Shown: piece after piece, positions 45,293 to 56,760 of the stretch
Numbering within the stretch: position 1 is the first letter of the stretch
How the letters are laid out: every line of letters starts with the position of its first letter
Source of the DNA: Talinum fruticosum
Taxonomy: Eukaryota > Streptophyta > Magnoliopsida > Caryophyllales > Talinaceae
NCBI GenBank assembly: GCA_021018815.1
Contig: JAITYX010000058.1
Coordinates: 3,365,001 to 3,429,000, forward strand
Direction of reading: 5' to 3'
DNA: 64,000 nt
The notes under the pieces: model-generated
What the model saw: the letters and a program-made list of their open reading frames with translations, nothing else
What the model was told of the DNA's origin: nothing
Databases searched by the model: none
Position numbers and translations under genes: made by a program

Positions 45293-46812
45293 TGAAGGTT
45301 TGCTCGGGAGAGTTTGAGTCACCCTAGAGGGGGTGAATAGGGTGATGGAAGATTTTCGTTAAAAATCAAACTCTTTTGCCAAAGTAGAAACACAAATGGA
45401 TTTTGAGTCAAAAGCAGAGTCGAAAAGTATGAACTCGGAAAGTAAAGACACAGGAATTATGTGGAAACCCTCCCAGGGCAGAAAACCACGGACCGTTCTA
45501 GTCCAAGCACGAAGCCAAATCCACTATTTTGAGTCCACAAAATATAGTAGACTCGATCGAACCCAAGTTGCTCCCTTAAACAACTCTTTACAAGTTTTCC
45601 TAGACTCGAAATTCCTTTATCCGATCTAGTACTCCTAGCTGAGATAACCCTTACAGTTAGGGACAACTAAGCTGAGTTAACCGTTACGACTTAGTCAAGG
45701 GACCTTACTCGTAAAGTAAGAAAGTGTTTGTAACTAAGTACAAGACCTTACAACTCGAAAGTAATGAATTACGAGTAGGAGTTGTAAGTAGAAGATTGAG
45801 AATGAATACAATGACTTTGCTCAAGTACGTGTATTAACAATAGGTTCGGCAATCTTCAAGTCTTGAAAGTTGGCTTCTATTTATAGATGACTAGGCAGAG
45901 TAGCCGTTATCTCCATCTCGCTGACCGAGAGTCCTTTTGTGACCGTTGATAAAAGCTTTCGAGTCACTCAAAAGTATCCGTTGTGATATGAACGTTGGGC
46001 AACGGTTTAACTCTCTTGGAAGTCCCAAAACCACTCGGCGGTGTCTTGAACTATAAGGTGGAAACCACCGTTATGCTTAGCGTTTCGGTTTCCAGATTTG
46101 GAAACAGACAGCCTCGACACAATCTTCCGGGACTGGGACAGAGAAGAGGAAAAGCCATGTCTCGCTGGTGATTTAACGTTTTGAAGCCGATTACTTTTGT
46201 AATTCAAAAAGTGTATCCTCGTTTGAATCACCTATAAAAGTAAATCAATTTTGGTTCTCAAAGTATAAAATACTTTGGTCCACGATTAGACACGAGATAA
46301 TAAAATAATTAAGATAATTAAGCAACTAATTATCCGAGTCGGAAGGTGAGTGGAATTTTCCGAGTCTAATATCCATGAAACTCAAAATTCCATCGGAGTT
46401 AGTCTAAGCGAAGAATCAAGTTACATAAAAGAATATCGAGTGAAATAACTTGATATAGACTAAGCACGATTCGGACTAGAATCACCGACTCCAACAAAGT
46501 AGAACTTAAAACATGAAGTCAAACCCGAGTGCGATAAAGCGAAATACTAGTCAATCCAAGCATGCGATATATCTAAGTGATGAGGGACTTAGAACCGAGT
46601 AAGATACGTATATCCGTTTTCCGAGTCACACAGAGACAAGCAAGGATACTCGAAGTAAATGCTATATCACTTAGAAAATATACTATATCACTCGAAAAGT
46701 TTCTAAAAATGTTGAGAATGCCTTGGAATCAAAACTCTATACTTAAGAGATTTTTATACCGATTCCTTCAATACAGACTCGAAATGTGTTGAACAGATGT
46801 CTCGAGTCTTCA
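45293..46812 (-). mobile_element. Family S solo LTR inserted just upstream of E4 ORF3
   Basis: 1,520 bp, TGAAGG...TCTTCA, with AAAAA before and AAAGA after (one mismatch). Removing it restores the same spacing between TATA-like box and ORF3 as in E3, which supports it being a single insertion. TATA-like CTATTTATAG lies near 45,878-45,887. Confidence 0.87.
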
Positions 46813-47440
46813 AAAGACATGTAAAGAATGAAAGAGTAGAGGTGTTAGAAAAGAGAGTTTGAGTATGAAAATCAAGTGTGTCCGAGATAGTGAAAATGAT
46901 TCCGAGTGAGAGTTTGAGTGATTGAGAGCAAAGATTATAAAGTGAACGAATGAGAGTGAATAAAAACTATTTATAGACAAAATCCCACAACGAATAGAAT
47001 CCTCAACTCGACCCGGTTTCGGAGTAACAGACTAGGTGAACTATTTGGCATTCCAGCTTCTCTTCAATAGTTATCTTCTGAACCGCTTCGAAACTGCTTT
47101 TCCAACAGCTAGTTTCTTAACCATTCACGTGCCGAGAGAGAGAGAGAGAAATTTTTGAAAAATTTTCTAAGATTCTCTATTGAATTAGAGATGGTCCTCG
47201 AAGTTTGAAGTCCATTTTCTCTTAACTCGAATATGACTCTATAAAGTATCCGAGTTACTCGAACGCACTCGATTACTCATAACTAGAGCTCGGTCTCATG
47301 AATTATCAACTAAACCACCAGTTATGCGAGACTATTCTTGAATAAAACATGTAAATTAATATATTCACATAGTAAATCATGCAATAAATCAAGTAATCAT
47401 AAATTCAACATAACAAGATCATTTCTAATAAAGCAAAACT
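46813..47440 (-). other. E4 pol-ORF3 spacer with TATA-like box
   Basis: Homologous to E3 32,766-33,440: a (GA)n run near 47,134-47,151 (CT on the minus strand), a CTATAAATAG box at 46,967-46,976 (minus strand), and then a purine-rich leader as read on the plus strand. Confidence 0.65.
46968..46975 (-). promoter_or_regulatory. TATA-like box upstream of ORF3 (E4)
   Basis: TATAAATA on the minus strand, about 200 bp from the ORF3 ATG once the intervening solo LTR is discounted. It is the counterpart of the E3 box at 33,016-33,023. Confidence 0.5.
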
Positions 47441-48280
47441 AATCCTCACTTACTCGGTTTAGTGAATCATGTAAATCATGTAATCATGAATATTAATCTC
47501 AAATCCTTTAGGTGTTGCTTGATGCATAGCAACCGAGCACAATAAGTTCCTACTTCTAGGTACTCAGCCTCAACTGTTGACAAGGCAACCGAATTTTGCT
47601 TCTTTAAGTGCCAGGAGATGACTAATTGACCTAGAAATTGACATGCTCCTGAAGTACTCTTCCTATCAACTTTGTACCCAATATAATAAACGTTAGCCGG
47701 TGAGGGTCGGACTTGAATCTTTGTAGTACTAGAGACCAAGTATCCGAGGTCCTGTAAGATATTTGAAAATTCTCTTCGCCACGAGTAAGATATGATTCTT
47801 TTGGATTAGCTTGAAATATTGCACACAAACACACGCTAAACTTGATATCTAATCTACTAGATGTAAGGTAGAGTAGAGATGCAATCATACCTCTATACGG
47901 TTTCGATCTACTGCCTTAACTTTCTCATCTAATTCAAGATTGGTATTGCTACCTGTTGGAGTTGCTACTTGGTTTAGCATCTTGTAACTTGTACACCTTG
48001 AGTAATTCCTTCACATACATGGGCTGATGGATATAAATTCCATCCTTGTCTTATTTGATTTGCGAGTCCAAGGAAAAAATTAAGTTATCCCATTATACTC
48101 ATTTGAAATTTCTATCTCATAAGCTCGGAAAATTCATGGCATAAAATTTCATTGGTAACTCTAAAAATTATGTCGTTAACTAAAATCTAAATTATGAGAA
48201 AATCATTCGCCTTAGTTTTCGTAAATAGAGTTTTGTTAATCAAACCTCTTTTGAAACCATTTTCAACTAAAAACCTACTT
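47441..48280 (-). pseudogene. E4 RNase H and C-terminal RT
   Basis: The minus-strand blocks SLLYLTSSRLDIKFSVCLCA and NPKESYLT (47,888-47,770) mark the end of RT. RNase H reads YKVDRKSTSGACQFLGQ, LKKQNSVALSTVEAEYL and KQHLKDLRL (47,739-47,476), with the catalytic Glu region ALSTVEAEY present. The last part before the end of pol is deleted, jumping to the PLSED-like region at about 47,440. RT sequence continues to 48,275 and is then split by the solo LTR at 48,281. Confidence 0.85.
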
Positions 48281-49760
48281 TGAAGGTTTACTCCAGGAGA
48301 GTCTAAGTCACCCTAGAAGGGGGTAAATAGGGTAATGAGGAAATTTTAACAAACTTAGAATCTTTTTGCTTAGAAGAAGATAAACAGGTGATTTTGAGTC
48401 TAGATTGGACTCGGAAAAGTATACACTCGGAATTATGTGGAAACCCTCCCGGGGCATAAAACCACGGACAGTGCTAATCCAAGCACCAAGTCAAATCCAC
48501 TATTTTGAATCCTCAAAATACAACGAACCGACTCTACCGAATTGCTCCCTTAGACAATTCCTTACAATGTTTTCCTAGACTCAAAAGTTCCCTTATCCGA
48601 TCTAGTACTTCCTAATTGAGATAACCTTTACAGACTAGGGACAACTAACCCGAGCTAACCCTTACAGCTCGGTCAAGGCACCTTACTCGAAAGTAAGAGA
48701 AGTATGTGATTGAATTACAAGACTTTACAACTCGGAAAAATATTAAATGCAGATTTAGAGTTGTGAGAAGAAGATTGAATGAGTAATGTACTAAGAGAGA
48801 TAGTTTCAAGCAATGGGTTCAGTAATCTTCAAGTCTTGTGAAGTGACTTCTATTTATAGATGACCAAGTAGAGTAACTATTGTGTCTTGGTTCCGACTAG
48901 AAGTCTTTACTAGCCGTTGTAACGGTTCCTCCGAGTCACTCGAAAAGATCCGTTAGGATGTGAACGTTATGCAACGGCTCTTAGCTCCTAAAAGTGCTCC
49001 AGTGAACTGGTGATATCTAAAAAGCAAGGTGGAAACCACCATTGAGCTTAGCGTTGGAGTTTTCTAGTTTTGGAAACAGACAACCACGACACGGTGTCCG
49101 AGCCCTGTTCGAAGTAGATAAAACTTGTCCGCTGGTGATTGACGACTTGAAGCCGGCTACTTTTGTAATTAAAAAATGAGATAACCTCGTTTGGATAACC
49201 TACAAAAGTAAACCACTTTGGTTCTCAAAGTATAAAATACTTTGGTCTAAGATTAGGCACGAGATAATAATTTAATTAAGGTAATTAAGTGCATAATTAT
49301 CTTAGGTACAAAAACGTGGAATTTTCCGAGTCTAATATTCAATATACTCAAATTTCATTAGAGTCAATCCTAAGAAAGATCAAGTTAATGAGAGTAGAAT
49401 CATCGAGTATAAAGACTTGATCCGAACAAATAATTCTCAAACAAACAAACCGACTTAGAAAGAGGAATGGACACCTGTAATTCACTTTGCTTTGAAATAT
49501 GCAATGGAACTCAAAATAAAAGTGTTAGAGAAATTATTTGAACATGCTATAGTCTCGAGTGTTGTCCGAGTGAGTCGAAACATCAATGCGGAAGATATAC
49601 AAGAATGTGTTTTCCGAGTCGGTTAGAAATGAATGAAAACTTATATAGGAGTGTTTGTAACACTCGGAATGACTTGTAATCAAAACATAGGAGGGATGAA
49701 GTTTATACCGAGTCTTCACTGAGTACTCGGAATGGTTTAGAGTTAAAGTCTAAGTCTTCA
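48281..49760 (-). mobile_element. Family S solo LTR in E4 RT, TACTT duplication
   Basis: 1,480 bp, TGAAGG...TCTTCA, flanked by TACTT at 48,276-48,280 and 49,761-49,765. The RT reading on the two sides (SRFLVEN on one, ALYGL/WYER on the other) is contiguous across the insertion. TATA-like CTATTTATAG is near 48,851. Confidence 0.95.
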
Positions 49761-50244
49761 TACTTAACCTTTCATACCAAGCTCTTGGAACTTATTTCAA
49801 AACATACAAAGCCTTTTGTAATTTGAAAATGTGATTGGGAAATTGAGAGTTTTCAAATCCAAGGGGTTGCTCAAGCATAAACTTCTTCTTAAATAAAACC
49901 ATTTAACAATGCACACTTAACATCCATTTGATATAATTTAGTGTTCATGTTGGATGCAAATACTAAAAGAATTCTTATTGCTTTAATCCTAGAAATAGGT
50001 GCAAAGGTTTCCCATAATCTATTCCTTCTTCTTGATTATATCCCTGAGCAATAAGTCCAGCCTTATTTCGAATACCAAACCTCGCTCATCTAGTTTGTTC
50101 TTAAATACCCATTTGGTTCTTATAACCGGGTGGTTAGAATGTCATTTGGTCAAAGTCCTAACTTGATTTCTTTTAAATTGTGAGAGTTCTTCTTACTACC
50201 ATATTGGATGGTTGAGCACTTGGTTATTTAATTGTCTCAGCTTG
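49761..50244 (-). pseudogene. E4 N-terminal RT
   Basis: Continuation of RT on the minus strand: LYQMDVKCALLNGF-like (about 49,900-49,940), APISRIKAI, NKVDER and KWVFKNKLDE regions up to about 50,160, in broken frames. The motif order matches E3 RT at 34,459-34,911. Confidence 0.8.
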
Positions 50245-51651
50245 TTATATCTCTTCTCCTTCTTGTGCTTTAGTGGTCCGAGCTGGTTCTTGAGCTGACT
50301 CATTCCGAGTTGGCTTAGTTTGCTTGTTCTTTATCATTCTAAACTCAGCTTCCATTACTTCATCATCAATTTTGTTAAGCTTGAAGTCCGATAAGGTAGA
50401 TTCACTTAACTCCGCCACTATCAACTTCATCAAAGATAACATGGATGTTTTCTTCCACTTGTTACTTCTTTTGTTGAAAATGTGATAAGCTTTGTTGTGA
50501 GATGAATAACCAAGAAAAAGACCTTCATCCAACCATGCATCAAACTTAGTCAAATGATCCTTACCATTGTTATGCACAAAGCACTTACACCCGAATGGCT
50601 TAAAGTATGAGGTACTCGGGCTTCTTTTCCTTGTAGGGTTTTTCTTTCGAATAGGTCGAATGAGACATCCGTTAAGAGTGTAGTTTGTGGTATTCATCGC
50701 CTTAGCTGAAAAATAGTATGGAAGATCATTTTCAATCATCATTGTCCTTCCTATTTCTTCAAGAGTTACTGTTCTTTCTCTCCACTACTCCGTTTTGTTG
50801 AGAAGTTCTAGGTGCTAATAAGTTATGAGAGATGTCATTCTTGTCGCGAGAATTCTGCAAATTCGAATAATTGAACTCCCTTCTATGGTCAATTCGTATC
50901 CTTATAGTCGAAGTCTCATACTCCACTTGAATTTGCATGCAAACCTTAGTGAACTCCTTAAAGGCTTCGTTCTTGTTCTTTAGAAAACAAACTCAAGTAA
51001 ATCATGAGAAATCATCAACAATGACTAGTATATATGATGTACCTCCTAAGCTTTTGATAGGGATTTTACCACACAAATCCATATGAATCGGTTTAAGCAT
51101 TTTTAGGTGGAAACAGTTTTAAGTGGCCTAAAAGATGATCTAACTTGTTTCCCTTTTGTGCATGCATCACATATTTTTATCTTTCTTAAAATTACAGTGA
51201 GGAAGTCCTCTTACTAACCCTTATGATGCGAGTTTCTTAATGGTATGCATGCTGATATGACTCAATCTACGATGCCATGTCCATGAATCGTCATTAACGA
51301 AGCTTTTAAAAATGACATATTTTGAGTAGAATCGAAAGAGGAATAATATAAGTGTTACCTAACCTCATACCAGAGAGCTTTGTCTCGTTTGTGGTAGCAT
51401 TAGTAATAAAGCAATTGGTCCGAGTGAACCTTATCTCTTGACCTTTGTCATACGGTTGAGAGATGCTCGGTAGATTATATTTGAGTCCTTTGACAAGGTA
51501 GACAAGACCGATAGAGTTGTCACCATAACTCTACCAATACCTACAATCTTACCCTTGTTATTATCTCCAAGTGTAACCTTTCCTCATTTCATTTTCTCTA
51601 ACTCAAAGAAGAGTCTTGAATCTCCATACATGTGACATGAGAAACCACTTT
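50245..51651 (-). pseudogene. E4 integrase and protease C-terminal part
   Basis: 50,742-50,245 keeps NTTNYTLNGCLIRP, FGCKCFVHNNGKDHLTKFDA, DEGLFLGYSSHNKAY and then a Glu/Lys-rich tail, the copia integrase C-terminal region. Upstream in broken frames are ERNNRTL-like, DCRREFNYSNLQ-like and DLCGKIPIKSL-like blocks (51,080-50,760), then CDACTKGKQV (51,150) and LVKGLKYNLPSISQ (51,440-51,490). The protease end reaches the insertion at 51,651. Confidence 0.8.
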
Positions 51652-51656
51652 CTATG

Positions 51657-52686
51657 TGTTAGGAAAAATTAATTCTTAAATTTATTAACCGTAAGTGCAC
51701 GGCGTAGTTGTAGCTAGCCGGTAAGCACGGGTCGTGTCCACAGAGAGTTGTGTTTCAAAATCAAAGCTAACTTAAACTTTCTATCTAGGCGAATCAACAC
51801 AAATGAGAAAGATATGGTGATTAAACTAACCTAGAAAGCAATAAAAATATACTCGGGTTGTGATTTTACCGCTTAATAAACTAATTAATCAAGTCAAGCC
51901 TAAACCTACCCAAGTTTATACAAGTATTTAGGAGTGGTCGGTTGCACCATCAAAACCTACTCAAGCCACACTTTCGAGGGTCATGAGCTAGTTTAGTTAT
52001 TTTAACCACCTACTCAAGCCACACTTTCGTGGGGTTAGCCCAACTATACTACAAAAATAGCAACCTCGGACCTAGTTAGGATTCAAACTATTTTCATGCC
52101 AAAATCCCAACTATTCTCTTTACCCATACTAGCAAATTGACTCCACCTTTCGGTGATAGACCAACCGCCTAATTGTTCCCCCTCCACGACTCCAAGTCGC
52201 TGCCCTCTATATATATATAGCTCTTGCTCGCCCTTGATTTTCCAAGTCTGTAGGATTCTTATGCTAATGTCAGCATCTTATCACAATGATGTCATCACAA
52301 CATAAATTCGTCATTCTTCCTTTAATTTCCAGCGTGAGGAGATTGGTTTGCTTGCTGATGTCGTGATGATGTCATCATGATATCGGCGTCCAAAATTTTA
52401 CATAACCAATTCCTGCCCCTTTCTCATGATGGCCACGATTGGACTAATTCTAAGCATGATTATGGGCTTGGCCCATATAATTGGTAAGAGAGATTTGGAG
52501 CAAACAATCGAAGGCTTCAAATTGTTAAATTCCTATTATTTTTGCATCAATTTTCCTCAACTTGTCGGACTTGATTTATTACCTAAAAAATAAATAATAA
52601 TAGTAAAAATTCTAAAAAATATATTATTTTACGAGACAAAAAATAGATAAATAAGGGTACAAATGACGTAATATTTACATTGAACA
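51657..52686. mobile_element. Solo LTR of a fourth family (TGTTAG...GAACA), CTATG duplication
   Basis: 1,030 bp with ends TGTTAGGAAA and ATTGAACA, flanked by CTATG at 51,652-51,656 and 52,687-52,691. It contains the ACCGTAAGTGCACGGCG and ACTCAAGCCACACTTTCG words (the second twice, about 75 bp apart) and TATATATATATAG near 52,209-52,221. It splits the protease region of E4. No ORF. Confidence 0.88.
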
Positions 52687-52691
52687 CTATG

Positions 52692-54508
52692 TACCAATGA
52701 TCTCTCTTTTTCGAGTTTCCTGCAAAACGAAACGAACTAACCCTTCCGACTTCCTCTTATAAACCTATTAATTATCCTTACCGAGGTCGGTATTTGAGGA
52801 AGAGCATTTTTGGGAACCTAGATTTGAATAATTTTAGGTTTGGTCTTATTACGAGTGTTCCTTTTAGGAAACTAAATCCGAGTCTCCTTCCTTTAAAACC
52901 CTTTCTTTTTGTAAACAAATTGAGAAGACTTTCTTTTCAAAGCAAGTCCGGGCTCAATCCCTTTCTTCTTTGAAAAAATAGAACCGTGCTCCGCTTTTTA
53001 AATTTGATCTTTTTGGAATCATTTTTGAAAAGATTTTTGTAAGATTTATCCTCTTGTTCAGTATTATAGCCAAGTCATTTTTGAGAAATGAAACACACTA
53101 AGAACCTAGAAGTAAATTAAGGTTTTCCGAACTTAGGTAATTTTCAAAATCAACTCTTGAGACTATGTGAGCTTCTGTTTCATTTGCTCATTCTCTATTC
53201 TAGGGCACTCTAACTCAGTCTCATTATCTTGAGAACTAGTCTCTAGTACCTTCAGAGTTGAATCTCGGGTTTTCCAAACTAGTTTTTAAAGTATTGTTCT
53301 CCAACTTAAGAGACTCCAGTTTCTCTTTAAATATAAAAGAATCGGAATTTGACTTTTCCTCTAAAGCAAAAATATATCTAGCCAAATCATGCTTTGAGAA
53401 CTTAAGGAAGTAGCCGATTACCTCTTGAGGATCGGTTTCCTTAGTGTCGGAAGCTTCACTCTCGACTCAAATCTAGCTTCGAGTCCGTCGATGCCATGAG
53501 ACACTTTGATTCATCATCCGTGTTATTATCTTCTTCGACTCGTCACTCCAGGTTGCCATCATTACTTTCTTCTTCTCTTGATCTTTTCTTCTTTTTGGGC
53601 AATCCTTGAGGATATGTTCCTTGCTTCCACATTCAAAACAATAACAATTTTTACTTAAAGCCAAATTTGAAGGGGATGGGAATTTCCCTTTCTTTTCCTT
53701 CTTGAAGACCTCATGATTTGGCTTCTTCGCCACTTCTTATGTTTCATCATCCTTTTGAAGCCTCCGGCCGAAGTGACATAGGATCTTCCTCGGAATTTGA
53801 TGAGCTCGGACCTGGTCTTCTTAGGCTTTGAGAGTAATGCTTTGTTGGTTGCTTGACCTCATATTCTTCCTCCTCTAGATGTAGCTCATGAGTAAGAAGT
53901 TTCCCTACAAGCTCTTTTGATCTCAGCTTGGTAAGGTCTTGAGCTTCTTCAATGGTCTGTTACCTTTGGTCCCCATCTTTTCTTTAGAAGACTCTTTAGA
54001 ATCTTTATGACGATCTCCCCATTGGACATTTTCTTTTCCAAGGGAATTAAGATTATTAACAATCTCGATGAAGCGAATGTACATCCGAGTTATATTCTCA
54101 TCAGCCTCCATCTTGAACATTTCGTACTTGTGGATCTACTTACTTATCTTAGCCCACCTAACTTGACTTGTGCCTTCGTAAGTGGTGATAAGAGTGTCCC
54201 ATACTTCTTTTGCAGTATCATAAGCAAATACTCTATAGTACTTTGAGGCATTAACGACGTACATAAAAATGTTCATAGCCTTGAAGTTCTTTATGTGTTT
54301 CTCATTCTCTTATGAATTCTAACTTCACCTTGGCTACTTGATCGATTGTCATCCAACTTTGTGGGAATATAATTGCCGTCATAGATGATTCCCCAAACTT
54401 CTTCATCGTAGTCTTGGATAAAGCATTCCGTGCAAAGTTGGATACTTTGAACTTTGGTGGCCTGGTGAAAGACCTTCCTTTATCGAACTCTCCATAGTTA
54501 AGAGCCAT
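52692..54508 (-). pseudogene. E4 gag and N-terminal protease
   Basis: The minus-strand ATG at 54,508 starts MALNYGEFDKGRSFTRPPKF, the counterpart of the E2 and E3 starts. Later blocks: MFKMEADENITRMYIRFIEI (54,120-54,060), the TKLRSKELVGKLLTHEL-like region (about 53,900), then 53,733-53,473 with an intact zinc knuckle CFECGSKEHILKDC and Lys-rich flank. The acidic stretch and coiled-coil-like part continue to about 53,000, and the spacer to protease to 52,692. Broken by many frameshifts. Confidence 0.84.
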
Positions 54509-54567
54509 ATAATCTTTAGACCTTAGATTGTTAGATCCTTCTAAAAAGGCTAGGCTTTGATACGAAT

Positions 54568-55000
54568 TAAAGGTTTCAACTCGAGAGTCTAAATCACCCT
54601 AAAGGGAGTAAATAGGGTGAGAAGGAAATTTTGTGGAAATATTAAAACTTAATGCCTAAGTCGGAACTCATAAAGGATAAGCTGAGTCTAGATTGGACTC
54701 AAAAAGGATACGCACAAGAGATTTTACGTGGAAACCCTCCAGGGCAGAAAACCACAGTTGGTATCGGTCCATATATCAAGTCAAATCCACTATTTTGAAT
54801 CCACAAAATAAAAAGATTGAATCTCTCGAATTGTTCTCTTATACAATTCAAAAGTTTTTCCTAGACACAAAAGATGTCTTATCTCGCCCTAATAATTCGT
54901 GAATCGAGATACTCTTTATAACTAGGTACAACTGCATTGAGTTACCTCTAACAGTCAAGGGAAATTACGGATGAATTTAGTAAGTAAGAATGTAACCGAT
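54568..55000 (-). repeat. E4 5' LTR, partial
   Basis: Matches the PBS-proximal 400-odd bases of the family LTR (CACCCTAAAGGGAGTAAATAGGG, CGTGGAAACCCTCC, CAAAATAAAAAGATTGAATC), more diverged than in the other copies. The PBS on its left is decayed (minus strand TTCGTATCAAAGC). It runs into rearranged sequence after about 55,000. Confidence 0.7.
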
Positions 55001-55099
55001 TACAAGACTTCTTATTTCAACTCGAAGTTGAGAAAACTAAGTACGAGAGTTAAAAAGTGGCTTCTAAGTCATGTCGGACTCTCGAAGTTGAGAAAACTA

Positions 55100-55290
55100 A
55101 TATTTACTCAAAATTTCCTTCTCACCCTATTTACCCCCTCTAGGGTGATTCGGACTCTCAAAGTTGAAACCTTTCATTCGTATCGGAACCTATCCTTTTT
55201 AGAAGGATCTAACAATCTAAGGTCTAAAGATTATATGACTCTTAACTATAAAGAGTATGATGAAGGTTTGGTGTGGAAAGTTTGGTGTGG
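55100..55290 (+). mobile_element. Inverted duplicate of LTR end, PBS and gag start, plus orientation
   Basis: Reads as LTR end (CACCCTATTTACCCCCTCTA), a decayed PBS (TTCGTATCGGAAC) and a gag start (MTLNYKEYDEG) on the plus strand. It closely matches the reverse complement of 54,480-54,645, so the two copies form an imperfect palindrome with a spacer of about 460 bp. Confidence 0.8.
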
Positions 55291-55981
55291 TTCTTGATTT
55301 TTTGTTCTCTCTACTTGTTTATTGTAGGTTCCAAGATTTAGAAAATGATGTAGAATGATTCATTTTGTTTTTTAAGAAGGCATATATATATATATATATT
55401 TAGGAAATCGGTTTATTATTTTTTTGCGGACAAGACCTACTTGTTTTTCTAATTGGAAGATCAAGGCCTATATAATTTTTGAGAAGGTGGTTTTGTACAT
55501 ATAGGACTGATTAGTTGAGAAAACGTCCTATCTAGTCTTAAGGTTACTATATATCGAAGTTCTCTGTTGCTATATGTATCCAACTTCTCTTGAGAGAACG
55601 CTTGTAAAATATTAACATTGCATTTTTCGACATGTATATGTCATTCGACTTTGTGGCGCATGCTATTTAGGATGTTACAACTTGTAAAATACAATGCACA
55701 CGACTATTGGCTCCACTTTTGTGATTGATGACACGTACAACAATCCCGTTAATGGTTATTTACCACGGGATGGTATGTCGTGAAAGCTACAATAGTTATG
55801 ACAGGCAACTTCGCCTATCATAAAAGATATCTAGATCTTTTACAATGGGGTCGTCGTAAAAGGTCTTTCGTGTTGGGTGCATCTACGACGGGGTACTTCC
55901 CCATTGTAAAAGCCTTTTACGAAGGCATTATGACTTTTTACGACGGTTTTTCTATCATAAAAGGGAGTTTTTCTTGTAGTG
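55291..55981 (+). mobile_element. CACTA (En/Spm-like) transposon end
   Basis: TTTTTCTTGTAGTG at 55,968-55,981 is the reverse complement of the typical CACTACAAGAAAAA terminus. Before it lie several subterminal repeat words of the TTTTACGACGG / CGTCGTAAAAGG type in both orientations (55,780-55,960), including the palindromic AAAAGATATCTAGATCTTTT. The other terminus is not in the window; the left limit is set where recognisable gag sequence stops. Contains (AT)n at about 55,381-55,400. No transposase is seen. Confidence 0.72.
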
Positions 55982-55984
55982 ATA

Positions 55985-56410
55985 CATTGAGTATAACTTT
56001 GGTTTGTTTTTGCAGGTTGACAAAATTTAATTTATCTCAATTTAAAAAGAAAAAATGACCGGCTTTGTATCGTAAAACGCCAGACACACAAAAAGTCATA
56101 TTTTTAGTTAAGTCGAGACACCGTATCATGGTTGTTTACTACCATTTTTCATAAACTTCAACTTTGAGTCTAACGGTTATTTCCGCCCTAGATTTCAGTC
56201 ACAATAAGTGGGATGAATCACTTTTTGAGCCAAGGACCGATGCACAACGACTATCTTCACATCATTTCTTTTTCTAAAGGACTTAGACTATCCGTTACAA
56301 CGGTTAGTGACTCTCTTCGATCAAGCCTAAGGCATAACGGCTATCTCGCATTGCGAATATAAATAGAAGCCACTTTACAAGACTTATGAGATTGCTAGAA
56401 CACAACTCTC
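55985..56410 (+). mobile_element. Diverged family S LTR piece, plus orientation
   Basis: Follows the family LTR from the TTTGCAGGTTG region (counterpart of TTTTGTAGGTTA) through ACCGGCTTTG, ATGGTTGTTTACTACC and TCTAACGGTTATTTCC to GAATATAAATAGAAGCC (TATA-like, near 56,358-56,366). It ends at about 56,423, where a gag fragment begins. Clearly older than the other copies by eye. Confidence 0.7.
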
Positions 56411-56423
56411 AACTCATATACTC

Positions 56424-56528
56424 AATTGCCGTCATAGATGATTCCCGGACTTCTTCATCGTAGTCTTGGATAAAGCATTCCGTGCAAAGTTGGATACTTT
56501 GAACTTTGGTGGCCTATTGAAAGACCTT
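56424..56528 (-). repeat. Duplicated 105-bp gag fragment
   Basis: Nearly identical to 54,371-54,476 (E4 gag), same strand sense, starting AATTGCCGTCATAG and ending AAAGACCTT in both copies. It abuts the LTR piece on the left in an order not found in a normal element. Confidence 0.88.
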
Positions 56529-56760
56529 ACGAGAAATTAATGTTCCAAACACATGAGCATTCTTATCTTACCCTAAACTATAAAGAGTGATACAAACATA
56601 GATATGACCTTCCACTTAGGAAGGCCCCGATGGTATTTGTTTCGATTTCTTGTTGCAATCCCCTATATTAATCTGCATCTTAAACGAGCTAAATGTTCTA
56701 ACCTCATACTAAAAACTTGTTGTTCCTATTGTCTTTCTAATATGACTTGCTTTCTTTCCT
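56529..56760. other. Unrecognised stretch next to the Harbinger ORF1
   Basis: No coding motif is seen. Contains a CCTTCCACTTAGGAAGG inverted repeat at about 56,610-56,626. May be the 3' untranslated or terminal part of the Harbinger element. Confidence 0.35.

Larger units (their letters stand above)
42462..55000 (-). mobile_element. E4: family S copia element, minus strand, split by four solo LTRs
   Basis: On the minus strand: partial 5' LTR (about 55,000-54,568), degraded PBS, gag (54,508-52,692), protease and integrase (51,651-50,245), RT (50,244-47,880), RNase H part (47,888-47,440), spacer with TATA-like box, and ORF3 (45,243-42,462). It is cut by insertions at 51,657-52,686, 48,281-49,760, 45,293-46,812 and 43,362-44,635. 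The 3' LTR is missing; the element stops next to the Tat-like LTR at 42,461. Coding decay is heavier than in E2 and E3. Confidence 0.85.

Noticed and set aside
55381..55400. (AT)n run as a regulatory feature
   Set aside because: Simple microsatellite with no supporting context.
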